From Hymenobacter roseosalivarius DSM 11622 (GTDB taxonomy: Bacteria; Bacteroidota; Bacteroidia; Cytophagales; Hymenobacteraceae): a stretch of 64,000 nt of DNA. Of the stretch, positions 8,810 to 17,363 are shown piece by piece. The notes under the pieces are model-generated. The model was not told where the DNA came from. It saw only the letters and a program-made list of their open reading frames with translations, and ran no database searches. Where the stretch lies: NCBI RefSeq assembly GCF_900176135.1, contig NZ_FWWW01000100.1, positions 1 to 64,000 on the forward strand, in the 5' to 3' direction. The stretch's first letter is position 1; each line of letters starts with the position of its first letter. Made by a program: the position numbers and the translations under genes.

Positions 8810-9787
8810 TTACTCGATCCACTTAAATTTGTATTCCAACTTCGGAACGGACATGCGGTCGGCGACGCGGCGCAGGCGGTTGGGGAGCGCCATGATATAT
8901 TCGCGGGCCTTTTCTGCCTGACCATTGAGGCCAGTGATTTGGTCGACTTTCCAGGTGGTGATCAGGCCTTCCAGAATGTCAGTGTAATCCTGACTGGTGT
9001 ACACGCCCAAGCGCTGGGCGGCGTCGGTGAAGTGGCCGAAAGTTTTACCCATATCTACGCCCATTTCGCGCATGTAGTGGGCGGGCATTACAATCTTCTT
9101 ACGCATCATATCTTCGAAGGCCAGCATCATTTCGGATGGGTCAACCTCGAAGATCTTGTCAACAAACGTCTGATACACACGGGCGTGGCGCGACTCGTCG
9201 CCGGCAATCATGCCGCAGAGCTTGGAGAGCTGGTCGTCGCCGGCCTTGCGGGCCAGCGTACCCACGCGGCGGTGCGAAAGGTTGGTGGCGGCTTCCTGGT
9301 AGCTGGTGTAAATGAAAGCGCGGTACGGATCGTGGGCAGTGCCCAGGTCGAAGCCGTCGGCAATCAGGTACTGGGTGCTCACCTCAAACTCGCGCATGTT
9401 TACGCGGCCGGAGAGGTAGAGGTAGCGGTTGAGCAGGTCGCCGTGGCGGTTTTCCTCCGCAGTCCAGCCCCGAATCCACTGGGCCCAGCCGTTGTTGGGG
9501 TCGCGGTTGAGGTCGTCGAGCTGGTGAAACCAGGCTTCGTAATTGGGGAGTGCTTCTTCCGTAATCGTGTCGCCGATGAGTACGGCCAGCAGGTCATAGC
9601 TGAGTTCTTTGGCGCGCTCACGCATGAGCTTTACTTCGTCAAAAAACGTATCGAGGCGGGAGTCGGGCAGGAAATCGGAGGGCTGCCAGCTGTCTTCCAC
9701 TTTTTTAAGGAAGGAGCCCATGTTTTCCCGTAAAAAGGATTCCAGATGCTGAAGCACCTCCCCGCGGGAGGTTACGGTTGCGAGCAT
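8810..9787 (-). CDS. Acyl-ACP desaturase (fatty acid desaturase type 2)
   Basis: This soluble di-iron desaturase is related to stearoyl-ACP 9-desaturase and introduces a double bond into acyl-ACP. The two iron-ligand motifs are visible: EENRHGD near residue 110 and DESRHARVYQ near residue 196. With the ATG at 9787 the protein has 325 residues, starting MLATVTSRGEVLQHLE, which fits the family. An in-frame ATG at 9841 would add 18 residues (MRMPTFGLPF...) that look like translated leader, so I prefer 9787. The gene is monocistronic. It probably contributes to membrane fluidity control. Confidence 0.88.
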   Translation of the reverse strand: MLATVTSRGEVLQHLESFLRENMGSFLKKVEDSWQPSDFLPDSRLDTFFDEVKLMRERAKELSYDLLAVLIGDTITEEALPNYEAWFHQLDDLNRDPNNGWAQWIRGWTAEENRHGDLLNRYLYLSGRVNMREFEVSTQYLIADGFDLGTAHDPYRAFIYTSYQEAATNLSHRRVGTLARKAGDDQLSKLCGMIAGDESRHARVYQTFVDKIFEVDPSEMMLAFEDMMRKKIVMPAHYMREMGVDMGKTFGHFTDAAQRLGVYTSQDYTDILEGLITTWKVDQITGLNGQAEKAREYIMALPNRLRRVADRMSVPKLEYKFKWIE

Positions 9788-9892
9788 GACGTTGGGTAGA
9801 AGAGTAGAAGGGAACGGAAGGCCAAAGGTAGGCATTCGCATTTCTCAAATACGATATATAGCCTTGCAAGGGCTATTACAAAATTTTGGCTT

Positions 9893-11536
9893 TTAGGGCT
9901 TTTCTATAATTTTTGGCCGCACATGATAAAGCTGCGGCAAGGTGGAGTCCGGCGTTATCCTATTAAGGAGGCTAAACGTCAGGCCGAGCTTGCCAGCTGG
10001 TCGGTGATACTGAGTGTAGCGCTGCAGAAACGGGATTACTTCGGGGGCTAAAGCCCACCGTACACCGGGCCGCTGGGCCAAGCGAAACAAGCTGGTGCTG
10101 AAGTCGCGCGTGCCGGTGAGCTGTTGCCGGAGCGCGGGCAGCGAGGGATGCAGCGTGGCCCACCCCGTGAGCGGCAATTGTGGCCCCGGCAGCGTATACA
10201 CCCGAAACGGCGACAACGACTTATACGCAACTTCCAGGTTAGCCGTAACCAGAATTTGCCCCCCAGCCGTGGCACGGGCTAACTTGCTTAGATAGGTCTC
10301 GTGATGCAGACGCCCGGCGGCTAGCAATTGCTTTCTATGCAACGTTTTGTAGCCGTAAATTCCTGTTATCAGAACCAACACAACCAATGCTAAGCGCGGA
10401 AACGGTACGCGTACTGCTGGCGTCTGTCGCAACCAATAAATAACATTGCTGAGGGTGAAGAGCGTGAAAAGCGGAAGCCCCAGGCGCGGCGGCAGCTTCA
10501 GCCCTACTCCTATACTTAGGATCAGTAAGGCAAAGCCAAATTGAGTCAGCCAGAAAAAAAGCCGGCCGCGAATGGGCGGATTGCGTAGCAGGCTCACAAA
10601 AATGAGTACGTTCAGCAGTAACAGTGGAAAGTAGTCGCGCACGACCAACTTGCCCAATGTGACCAGTTTAGCAGGCGCGGATTGGCGTAGGAAGTAGTCA
10701 GCGTTTTTGGGGATGGTTCGCTGGAAAAAAGCTTCGTTGACTACTGTTGAGTCACTTAAAATCCAGTGGCTAACGGCCTGCACGCCAAGAGTATCAGAAG
10801 TGGTTTTTGGCTGCGGCTGATAAAGCTGAAAGTCGTTGAGATTGGACTTGAGCACATCCAGGACACGGAAGCGCGTAGCCGCCACCGAGCGGGTGAGCGT
10901 GAGCGTGAGGCCACCCAGCCCGGCCAGTAGCAACGCCGCCGCCAGCACGCAGGCCCCGCGGCGCTGGCCCAGCCACAGCCCACCGGGCACTACAACCAGT
11001 AGCCCCAGCACCGCCGCGCTGGGCCGAATCAGCCAGGCCGCCCCGAAAGCCACTAACCCAAGTGCTATGGCCCAGCCTCGGCCGGTGCGTTGGGCCGCAA
11101 AAAGCCCCCCGGCCCCGGCCAGCAACAAGGGCACCCGCATATAGTTGAACCACAGGCTGTTTTCGATAAAGACCAGGCTAAAAAAGAGGATCAGCACCAG
11201 GGTTATTTGCCACGGTGTCAGACTAGGGGCCAGCAGGCGATTAAGCACCGCGAAAAGCAAAACCAGGGCCGCGTAGAGCAAAGCATACAGCGACAAGCCA
11301 TACCAGGGTACCGCCGGAAAGCGCGCGTACAGGGCGGTCAGCGCGGGCGCAAAGCCGTGGAAATACAGATGCAAATTTGTGACAGGGGCTGCGGCCGTAG
11401 TCCCCCGTAGCAGCTGCGTAATAATCAGATCGTCGTTGGTTTCGTAGTAGGCACCCAGCCCCCCGATGGCCAGCAGCAACAGGAGCAGCGGCAGCAGCAA
11501 TACCCGAAAAAAGCCCCCCAAGGTAGCGGTGTTCAT
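9893..11536 (-). CDS. Multi-pass membrane protein, GT-C glycosyltransferase-like
   Basis: This 547-residue protein has about ten or more hydrophobic segments and a periplasmic C-terminal tail. An Asp-Asp pair (residues 35-36, in YYETNDDLII) follows the first transmembrane helix. That is where GT-C (PMT/ArnT-like) glycosyltransferases carry their catalytic acidic residues in the first extracytoplasmic loop. The family assignment is by architecture only. It is divergent from the similar gene starting at 11605 and heads the envelope-glycan region. Substrate and lipid-linked donor are unknown. Confidence 0.6.
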   Translation of the reverse strand: MNTATLGGFFRVLLLPLLLLLLAIGGLGAYYETNDDLIITQLLRGTTAAAPVTNLHLYFHGFAPALTALYARFPAVPWYGLSLYALLYAALVLLFAVLNRLLAPSLTPWQITLVLILFFSLVFIENSLWFNYMRVPLLLAGAGGLFAAQRTGRGWAIALGLVAFGAAWLIRPSAAVLGLLVVVPGGLWLGQRRGACVLAAALLLAGLGGLTLTLTRSVAATRFRVLDVLKSNLNDFQLYQPQPKTTSDTLGVQAVSHWILSDSTVVNEAFFQRTIPKNADYFLRQSAPAKLVTLGKLVVRDYFPLLLLNVLIFVSLLRNPPIRGRLFFWLTQFGFALLILSIGVGLKLPPRLGLPLFTLFTLSNVIYWLRQTPAVRVPFPRLALVVLVLITGIYGYKTLHRKQLLAAGRLHHETYLSKLARATAGGQILVTANLEVAYKSLSPFRVYTLPGPQLPLTGWATLHPSLPALRQQLTGTRDFSTSLFRLAQRPGVRWALAPEVIPFLQRYTQYHRPAGKLGLTFSLLNRITPDSTLPQLYHVRPKIIEKP

Positions 11537-11604
11537 GCCTGCAAGGTAGGGAGCGGCGGGACTTAAGTTAGTAGGTGCTGCGCCGGGCTGCCTACCTTGT
11601 GGCC

Positions 11605-13302
11605 GTGAATACTCGTCCGTTCGTTCGTCTGGCTTTCCTCACGCTCCTGTTGGTGGGGCTGTTTACTGTCGCGTACTTCTTCCTGACGCATGAGGGCTTG
11701 TACGCCCTCGACGATTATTACTATTCCCGCTACGCCCACCAGCTGGCCACGGGCACCTTCCAGCTGGCTCCCGACCCCATGGGTTTGCTCGTTGATCCGC
11801 TGCGTGAAAGGCCCCTGATTTTTGGGCCCGTTGCCTTACTGTACAGGCTTTTCGGCATCAATATCATTACCACCACTTTATGGCCGCTGCTGGCTACGCT
11901 AGGCTGCGCGGCAGTGCTTTGGCTTTTGTACGGAAAGCGCGAACCTATCGTGGCAGCGGGGGCAATGCTGCTATTGGGGCTGCACTACTTTAACCTTAAT
12001 CTTACAAACTATCTTTATCCTGATAATATACTGATGTTCTGGTGTTTATCCTGCTCTTGCGCGTTGCTTATCGGACGGCGTGATGGGCAGCTTTCCGTGG
12101 GCTGGTGGGGAGCATCCTTTGCTGTACTCAACTTCGCGGCCCTGCTCAGCAAAGAGACTATTGTCTACTATCTGCCCTTTTACCTGGGCATCTTTCTACT
12201 AGACCTACGGCGCCGTCGCAATGGTCAATTTTGGCTGACTGCCTTCGCTATGGGTGCAGGTTTATTGCTGGGGTATCTCCTCTTTTATCAAGTGTATACC
12301 AATGACGCGCTATACCGCATTCACCTGATTGAGCGCACCAACGAATTCCTGAAAGAAGGCAATTACATCTTGGGCAAGCGCAATACGTTGTTCTATCGTC
12401 TTACCATGGCTCCCCCCAATTTTTTCATCAGCACTGGGCTGGGCGGAGCCGTAGTTTTAGCCGTAGCAGCCTTGCTGAATCAGCGCCGCCAGCCCGATTC
12501 AGATGCTGCCTATTGGCTGGCGCTGGTGGGCTCCACGCTGGCTTTTTACTGGTTTGGCAGCACCTCCCTTACGCAGTATAACCCCATTACCCTGCTGCCG
12601 CGCATGGCCACTCCCCTGCTGCCGCCGCTATGTGTGGCGGCAGGCTTTGGACTGCGTAATTTTAGCCGTTCCGGACGGGGCGCGGGCTGGATAGCACTGG
12701 CTTTGCTGGCTTGCGCGGGCTGGGCGCGAAGCTCTGTTTCCGTGATTTATGGCGGACTAAGCGTGTATTTTGGATTAATAGCACTCCTAGCTAATCCCGC
12801 CGCCCGCGCCAGCTGGCGGCGGCCCGGCACATATACCTTCGCCGCGCTGCTCCTGCTGGTGGTGGGCGGCACTACTGCAATCAGGCCAGCCTACTTCATG
12901 ACCAAGCCAAGCGTATCATCACACTTTGCGCAGAATCAGCTGATTGCAGGATACTTACGACCGCCGGCGCAAGGCGTAGTATTCGTGGATGACTACCTGA
13001 TAAGCAACTATGACTACTATTACGGGCATAAAAAGCCCCCCGGTATCCATTTCCGGCGTTACGCGGCCCGCGACTCCGTTCGCCTGGAGTCCGGCCAGCA
13101 GGCCTGGCTGCTTCTGAACCGCAGCACACTTACCAATGATGAATTGACGAGAAAGCTCATCCGCTATTCGGCGGCGGACGTATTGGCTTGCTATCCGCGG
13201 CGGCGACTGGTAGCCGAAGTGGGCAAGGTCAGTCTATATACGCTTGATTTGGGCGGAACGGCAACCGCGATGCCAGCAGCTACGCTGCGGAATGATAAAT
13301 AA
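11605..13302 (+). CDS. GT-C-like membrane glycosyltransferase (paralogue 1)
   Basis: This multi-pass membrane protein has about 12 helices. An acidic pair at residues 36-37 (HEGLYALDDYYYSRYAHQLA) follows the first helix, as in PMT/ArnT-type GT-C enzymes that use polyprenyl-phosphate sugars. It is a clear paralogue of the gene at 14706: both share GLYxxDDYxYxRYAHQLATGTF, FGPVALxYxLxG, LLSKETIVYYLPFYLG, YWLALxGSxLAFYWxGSTSL and LLPRMxTPLLPPLC. I chose the GTG at 11605 because this start aligns residue for residue with the paralogue's GTG start. An upstream in-frame GTG at 11575 would add 10 residues. Confidence 0.7.
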   Translation: MNTRPFVRLAFLTLLLVGLFTVAYFFLTHEGLYALDDYYYSRYAHQLATGTFQLAPDPMGLLVDPLRERPLIFGPVALLYRLFGINIITTTLWPLLATLGCAAVLWLLYGKREPIVAAGAMLLLGLHYFNLNLTNYLYPDNILMFWCLSCSCALLIGRRDGQLSVGWWGASFAVLNFAALLSKETIVYYLPFYLGIFLLDLRRRRNGQFWLTAFAMGAGLLLGYLLFYQVYTNDALYRIHLIERTNEFLKEGNYILGKRNTLFYRLTMAPPNFFISTGLGGAVVLAVAALLNQRRQPDSDAAYWLALVGSTLAFYWFGSTSLTQYNPITLLPRMATPLLPPLCVAAGFGLRNFSRSGRGAGWIALALLACAGWARSSVSVIYGGLSVYFGLIALLANPAARASWRRPGTYTFAALLLLVVGGTTAIRPAYFMTKPSVSSHFAQNQLIAGYLRPPAQGVVFVDDYLISNYDYYYGHKKPPGIHFRRYAARDSVRLESGQQAWLLLNRSTLTNDELTRKLIRYSAADVLACYPRRRLVAEVGKVSLYTLDLGGTATAMPAATLRNDK

Positions 13303-13353
13303 GCAGAAGTGAAATACTTTTCGGCGTTGGCACCTGATATCTTACTGAATGCT

Positions 13354-13485
13354 CTAGATAGTAATGAGCATCAGCAGGCAGCTTACAGCCAGCAATAAAG
13401 TAACTAGGTATGTTTGACGACGATAGTAGACAGTAGTTTTCATAAGCGTGTCACTAGCATTTAATTTATATCCAAATTTCTCCAT
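13354..13485 (-). CDS. Possible small membrane protein or remnant of a larger gene
   Basis: On the minus strand a 43-residue frame runs from the ATG at 13485 to a TAG. It has a basic N-terminus and one C-terminal hydrophobic helix (TYLVTLLLAVSCLLMLITI). The same frame stays open upstream to about 13569 without a start codon and still reads protein-like, including GNNHVTNSPILSLLSEW and another hydrophobic stretch. The N-terminal part of a longer membrane protein may therefore have been lost. The region is AT-rich compared with its neighbours. Function and expression are uncertain. Confidence 0.3.
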   Translation of the reverse strand: MEKFGYKLNASDTLMKTTVYYRRQTYLVTLLLAVSCLLMLITI

Positions 13486-13722
13486 AAACCACTCGCTTAA
13501 CAAGGAAAGAATAGGGCTATTTGTGACATGGTTATTCCCTAAATAATAGACAATTACAAATAAATAATACTAATATTTCAATGGGCGGAAATTAGTTCAG
13601 CGGGTAATTCTGTTTAAGCCCTACCATAAGATTAAAGCAAGATTAGCGTATCGTGCACCAGAGCTTATCAATATGACTCCCAGGTGAATCCGTAATGCCA
13701 TAGTTTAGCTGAAACCTACTGC

Positions 13723-14532
13723 CTATACCGCCCAGAACCGCATTTCTAATGATAAGCGGGTGGCATCTATGTTAAGATTTACCGCGCCGCCGTGTAGCAG
13801 ATAAGGCGAAAACAGTAACACTTCCGCAGGAGCTGGATTGGGACGAATCAGCCGCAAGGGTTCAGCCGTATGTTTGACAGCTGGCACTGTGTAAGTTACG
13901 CCATTGTACACAGCCCCATTTTGGGTGCGTTCTACGCGGTTTTCGGGCCACCAGTGACTGCCTGGCACCAGGCTCAGGGAAGAGTCGGCAGTGCTGCCAG
14001 CTACCGGCACGTAGATATTAATGCAGTCATCATAATCAGGCAGCCACACATCCCGGTGGAGCGGATTATTATCGGAGCGGCCGGGCCTTACCAAGCGCAG
14101 ATGAAACAGACGCATCTGATCAAAAGGGTTATAGGCTTGTACCGGGTGGCCACATAGCTCCGAAACCCGCGCCTCTAACAAAGCCGCTGGCAAGGGCAAC
14201 CGGTCAATGGAGTATTCCTTCGTCATATTCACCACGGCCAGATGCCGCTGCTGGTCATCACCAATCAATTTGTGGTAGTCGGCCACCGAAAAATCAGCCG
14301 CGACGGGTAAGCCGGCCGCCGCTAGTGCCTCGCGTACCAATGTTTCCAGGCCTGCCTGTAGTTGCTGCTGCTCGGGAGCCGGCAATAATTCCGCCACCGT
14401 GTAGCCAGCGTCGGCCCAGGAGGAACCATAGGTAAGGTCGATGCTGTCAGCCAGAAGCACTTTATCTTCGACCTGACCGCTTTCGCCCTCAATCTGGTAG
14501 ATTACCTCGCGTGCGTTGATGCTGGCTTTCAT
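13723..14532 (-). CDS. Phytanoyl-CoA dioxygenase (PhyH)-like Fe(II)/2-oxoglutarate oxygenase
   Basis: This protein of about 269 residues has a non-haem Fe(II) facial triad: HxD in NPLHRDVWLPDYDD and a distal His in LLHGGAVNLN. A following Arg (TRLSLEMRF) is suited to bind 2-oxoglutarate. Between them lies SLVPGSHWWPENR, typical of PhyH-like enzymes. Such enzymes hydroxylate lipids, sugars or small metabolites. The ATG at 14532 (MKASINAREVIYQIEG) is preferred because the 29 residues added by the longer frame from 14619 are hydrophobic and unrelated. It lies between the two GT-C paralogues, on the opposite strand, suggesting a role in modifying the same glycan or lipid. Confidence 0.7.
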   Translation of the reverse strand: MKASINAREVIYQIEGESGQVEDKVLLADSIDLTYGSSWADAGYTVAELLPAPEQQQLQAGLETLVREALAAAGLPVAADFSVADYHKLIGDDQQRHLAVVNMTKEYSIDRLPLPAALLEARVSELCGHPVQAYNPFDQMRLFHLRLVRPGRSDNNPLHRDVWLPDYDDCINIYVPVAGSTADSSLSLVPGSHWWPENRVERTQNGAVYNGVTYTVPAVKHTAEPLRLIRPNPAPAEVLLFSPYLLHGGAVNLNIDATRLSLEMRFWAV

Positions 14533-14705
14533 AAAAATGGGAGCAGGTTTGATTTTGAAGAAGGTAAGCGCTACAAATACGGCAATGATTCTGGGTAGCG
14601 AAGCATAATACTCCCGCAAATTAGGGCAAAGCGATAGTCAGGCGCAAAGTTTTCATTGTTCCGCCTTCTTTACATTAACGCACCAACATTGGATAACTTG
14701 CCACC

Positions 14706-16358
14706 GTGTCAGCGCCAATCTTCCGTCTACTACCCCGCTTCACGCTTGTGTTCGTTGGGCTCTTTACTATTGCCTTTTTCCTTTTTGCTCACGAGGGCCT
14801 GTATGATTACGATGACTACAACTATGCTCGATACGCCCACCAGCTAGCTACTGGCACCTTTGACCTACCCCCCGAACCGGGCCATCTTGACTATACCCCG
14901 CTCCACCAACGCCTAATGGTTTTTGGGCCGGTCGCCCTGTTCTATAAGCTGCTGGGCGTCGGGATATTTACTACTACCTTCTGGCCCTTGCTCTGCACGC
15001 TTGGTACCAGCCTGATTTTCTATCTGCTTTACCGCCAGCAAGCGCCAGTGGTTGCCAGCGCGGCAATATCACTGCTGGGTCTGCATTACTTCACGCTCAA
15101 CCTCAGCATCTACCTCTACCCCGATAATGTCCTGATGTTCTTTGCGGCGGGCAGTGCAGCAGCGCTCCTGCACGGCCGCCGTGCCGCGCAGAAGCATCCA
15201 GTTTGGTGGGGCTTGGGTTTTGCCCTGCTGAATTTCACGGCCTTACTCAGTAAGGAAACCATCGTCTACTACCTTCCTTTCTACCTGGGCGTTTTGATAC
15301 TCGATTTATGGCATGGCCGCCACGGCAAGTTCTGGCTAGCCGCACTAAGCGCCGGGACGACACTGCTAGCTATCTACTTGCTTGTTTGTCAGGTAGCTGC
15401 ACATGACTTGCTATATCGCTTCCACGTTATTGAATCTGTTAATGAGGTGCGAAAAATAGGCAACACCTCCACTGGCTATGGCGGTATAGTGGCTCGCATT
15501 ACTTATATGCCGCTTCAGCTACTTATAGGTACAGGGCTTGGAGTCGCGTTACTGCTGGTGATAGTAGCTGCAACCAAAAGCAGCCGCTTGAGCAGCGACG
15601 CTTGCTATTGGCTGGCGTTGGCGGGCAGCTCGTTGGCCTTTTACTGGCTGGGTAGCACTTCCCTCAGCTATTACAATCCTAATTCTCTGCTGCCACGCAT
15701 GCTCACTCCCCTTCTGCCGCCGTTATGCCTAGCAGCGGGCTTTGGCCTGGACTATCTTGTGCGCACAGGTCGAGGCGGGTGGTTTCTAGCCTTGGGCCTG
15801 TTAGGCTGTGCAGCATGGCTGCGAAGTAGTATTAGTATCGTGTACGGGCTACTGGGGGGCTTTTTTGCCTTGGTAGCCGGACTTCTATCCGTTGGCGTTG
15901 GCCGCAAAAAAGTGGAGCGATATGGTCCGGGCACTGTATTTTTTGCAGGCGCTACGCTGGCTGTTTTAAGCTTAACTATAGCCATTCGTCCTGCTTATTT
16001 TATGAGTAAGCCGAGCAACTCGGGCTACTTTGCTCAGCAGCGTGTGATGCAGCAGGAATTACGTGGGCCGGCCGGGGGCATCGTGTTAATGGATAATTTC
16101 TCGCTGCATAAGTGCGAGATTATGTATGGATTTCAGGTGCCAACTGGCCTCCGTTTTCACCGTTATGCTGCCTATGATACGCTTCGCAAGGTGCCGGGCC
16201 GGCCAATCTGGCTGCTGATTAACCGGCCAATCCTCAGCAACGATGAGCTGATTCCGCAGGTAATATCTGCTTCAGCTGAGCAAGTGCTGACCCGTTTTCC
16301 GCATCGTAAGCTTCACGCCCGGGATAATGGGGTGGAGCTGTATTTGTTGCTGAATTGA
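14706..16358 (+). CDS. GT-C-like membrane glycosyltransferase (paralogue 2)
   Basis: This 550-residue multi-pass membrane protein is paralogous to the gene at 11605, with the same acidic pair at residues 36-37 (HEGLYDYDDYNYARYAHQLA), the same LLSKETIVYYLPFYLG block and a matching C-terminal extracytoplasmic domain (FHRYAAYDTLR...NDELIPQVISA). It starts with GTG at 14706. The predicted role is transfer of a sugar from a polyprenyl carrier on the outer face of the inner membrane, by analogy with PMT/ArnT. The acceptor is unknown. The dispersed G6 motif occurs at 15854, read as Leu-Gly-Gly-Phe-Phe in a helix. Confidence 0.7.
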   Translation: MSAPIFRLLPRFTLVFVGLFTIAFFLFAHEGLYDYDDYNYARYAHQLATGTFDLPPEPGHLDYTPLHQRLMVFGPVALFYKLLGVGIFTTTFWPLLCTLGTSLIFYLLYRQQAPVVASAAISLLGLHYFTLNLSIYLYPDNVLMFFAAGSAAALLHGRRAAQKHPVWWGLGFALLNFTALLSKETIVYYLPFYLGVLILDLWHGRHGKFWLAALSAGTTLLAIYLLVCQVAAHDLLYRFHVIESVNEVRKIGNTSTGYGGIVARITYMPLQLLIGTGLGVALLLVIVAATKSSRLSSDACYWLALAGSSLAFYWLGSTSLSYYNPNSLLPRMLTPLLPPLCLAAGFGLDYLVRTGRGGWFLALGLLGCAAWLRSSISIVYGLLGGFFALVAGLLSVGVGRKKVERYGPGTVFFAGATLAVLSLTIAIRPAYFMSKPSNSGYFAQQRVMQQELRGPAGGIVLMDNFSLHKCEIMYGFQVPTGLRFHRYAAYDTLRKVPGRPIWLLINRPILSNDELIPQVISASAEQVLTRFPHRKLHARDNGVELYLLLN

Positions 16359-16412
16359 ACAGAAAACGATATCCCCAGATGGAGTTGAGTAGCCAGCGTC
16401 AATAAGTGCAGG

Positions 16413-17363
16413 TTAGCATCGCAAACGGCTCCAGCCAGCCAGTAGCCTATCGAGGAGGTGAGCGTTATTCGTTTGGCGCAACAACGCGTAAAAGGCCAAC
16501 GCGTGCATATAATTGCCCCAGCGCACCGTTTGCCGCATCTCCCAGCGCAGCCGCACCGCTAGAGCCGCCAGTTCCCTCGGGTTTTTACATAAAGCCCGCG
16601 CCTTATAGCAAGTCTGGATAGTGGAATCTAGATGGGGATCTGAGGGTAAATAAGCCGTGCGCGACATGGCTTGAGGATGCTTGCGCTTGCGGGTAGTTAC
16701 CTGGTCCAGAAAGTAGAAATGCCAGTTGCGCGCCGCCCGGACCCAGAAATCGAAATCTTCATAGTACAGCGTCTCGTCGTAGCCCCCTAGCTCGTCGAGG
16801 GTGGCGCGGCGCATCATCATGGTGGGCGTGCTGATAAAGTAGCGCGCCAATACATCGGCAAATACGTCGCCGGAGGCCGGGCGCGGCTGGAGGCCCTTTT
16901 TGGTATGTCGGAAATGGTGGCGCATAAAGCGCGACTGTTCATCTATCAGCTCCGCATCGGAATACACCACGCCATAGTTAGCCGGCAGGCGCTGAAAAGC
17001 CGCAACCTGCTGCGCTACGCGCTGGGGCAGCAGCACGTCATCGGTGGCGAAATCAATCAAAAAAGCCCCCCGCGACTGTCGGAATGCCTGATTGAAACCA
17101 GCGCACAAACCCAGGTTTTGAGTGTGCAGCGTGAGCTTCCAGGCAGGATTGCTGGCAGTATATTCGCGCAGAATACTAGGGCTGGCATCGGTGCTGCCAT
17201 TATCTACCAGCAGAACTTCGAGCGCGGAGTAGGTTTGGGCCAAAATGGAATCCAGCGCTTCGCGTAGGAAAGGGGCATGATTGTGACACAGCGCCACAAT
17301 CGTTACGAGCGGCTCTGGCTCAATTAAGATCGGCTGGGGGGCATTTTTCTCCGCATCATCCAT
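16413..17363 (-). CDS. Family 2 glycosyltransferase
   Basis: This 316-residue GT-A enzyme starts at the ATG at 17363 (MDDAEKNAPQPILIEPEPLV). The nucleotide-sugar fold opens with VTIVALCHNHAPFLREALDSIL, followed by VLLVDNGSTDASP, an Asp-rich metal site in DFATDDVLLPQRV, and YYEDFDFWVRAA, the usual acceptor-side ED motif. There is no membrane helix. The start overlaps the 3' end of the flippase gene by 8 bp, so the two are translationally coupled and likely build and export the same glycan. The longer open frame to 17633 only reads the flippase gene out of frame (Cys/Arg-rich) and is discarded. Confidence 0.88.
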   Translation of the reverse strand: MDDAEKNAPQPILIEPEPLVTIVALCHNHAPFLREALDSILAQTYSALEVLLVDNGSTDASPSILREYTASNPAWKLTLHTQNLGLCAGFNQAFRQSRGAFLIDFATDDVLLPQRVAQQVAAFQRLPANYGVVYSDAELIDEQSRFMRHHFRHTKKGLQPRPASGDVFADVLARYFISTPTMMMRRATLDELGGYDETLYYEDFDFWVRAARNWHFYFLDQVTTRKRKHPQAMSRTAYLPSDPHLDSTIQTCYKARALCKNPRELAALAVRLRWEMRQTVRWGNYMHALAFYALLRQTNNAHLLDRLLAGWSRLRC

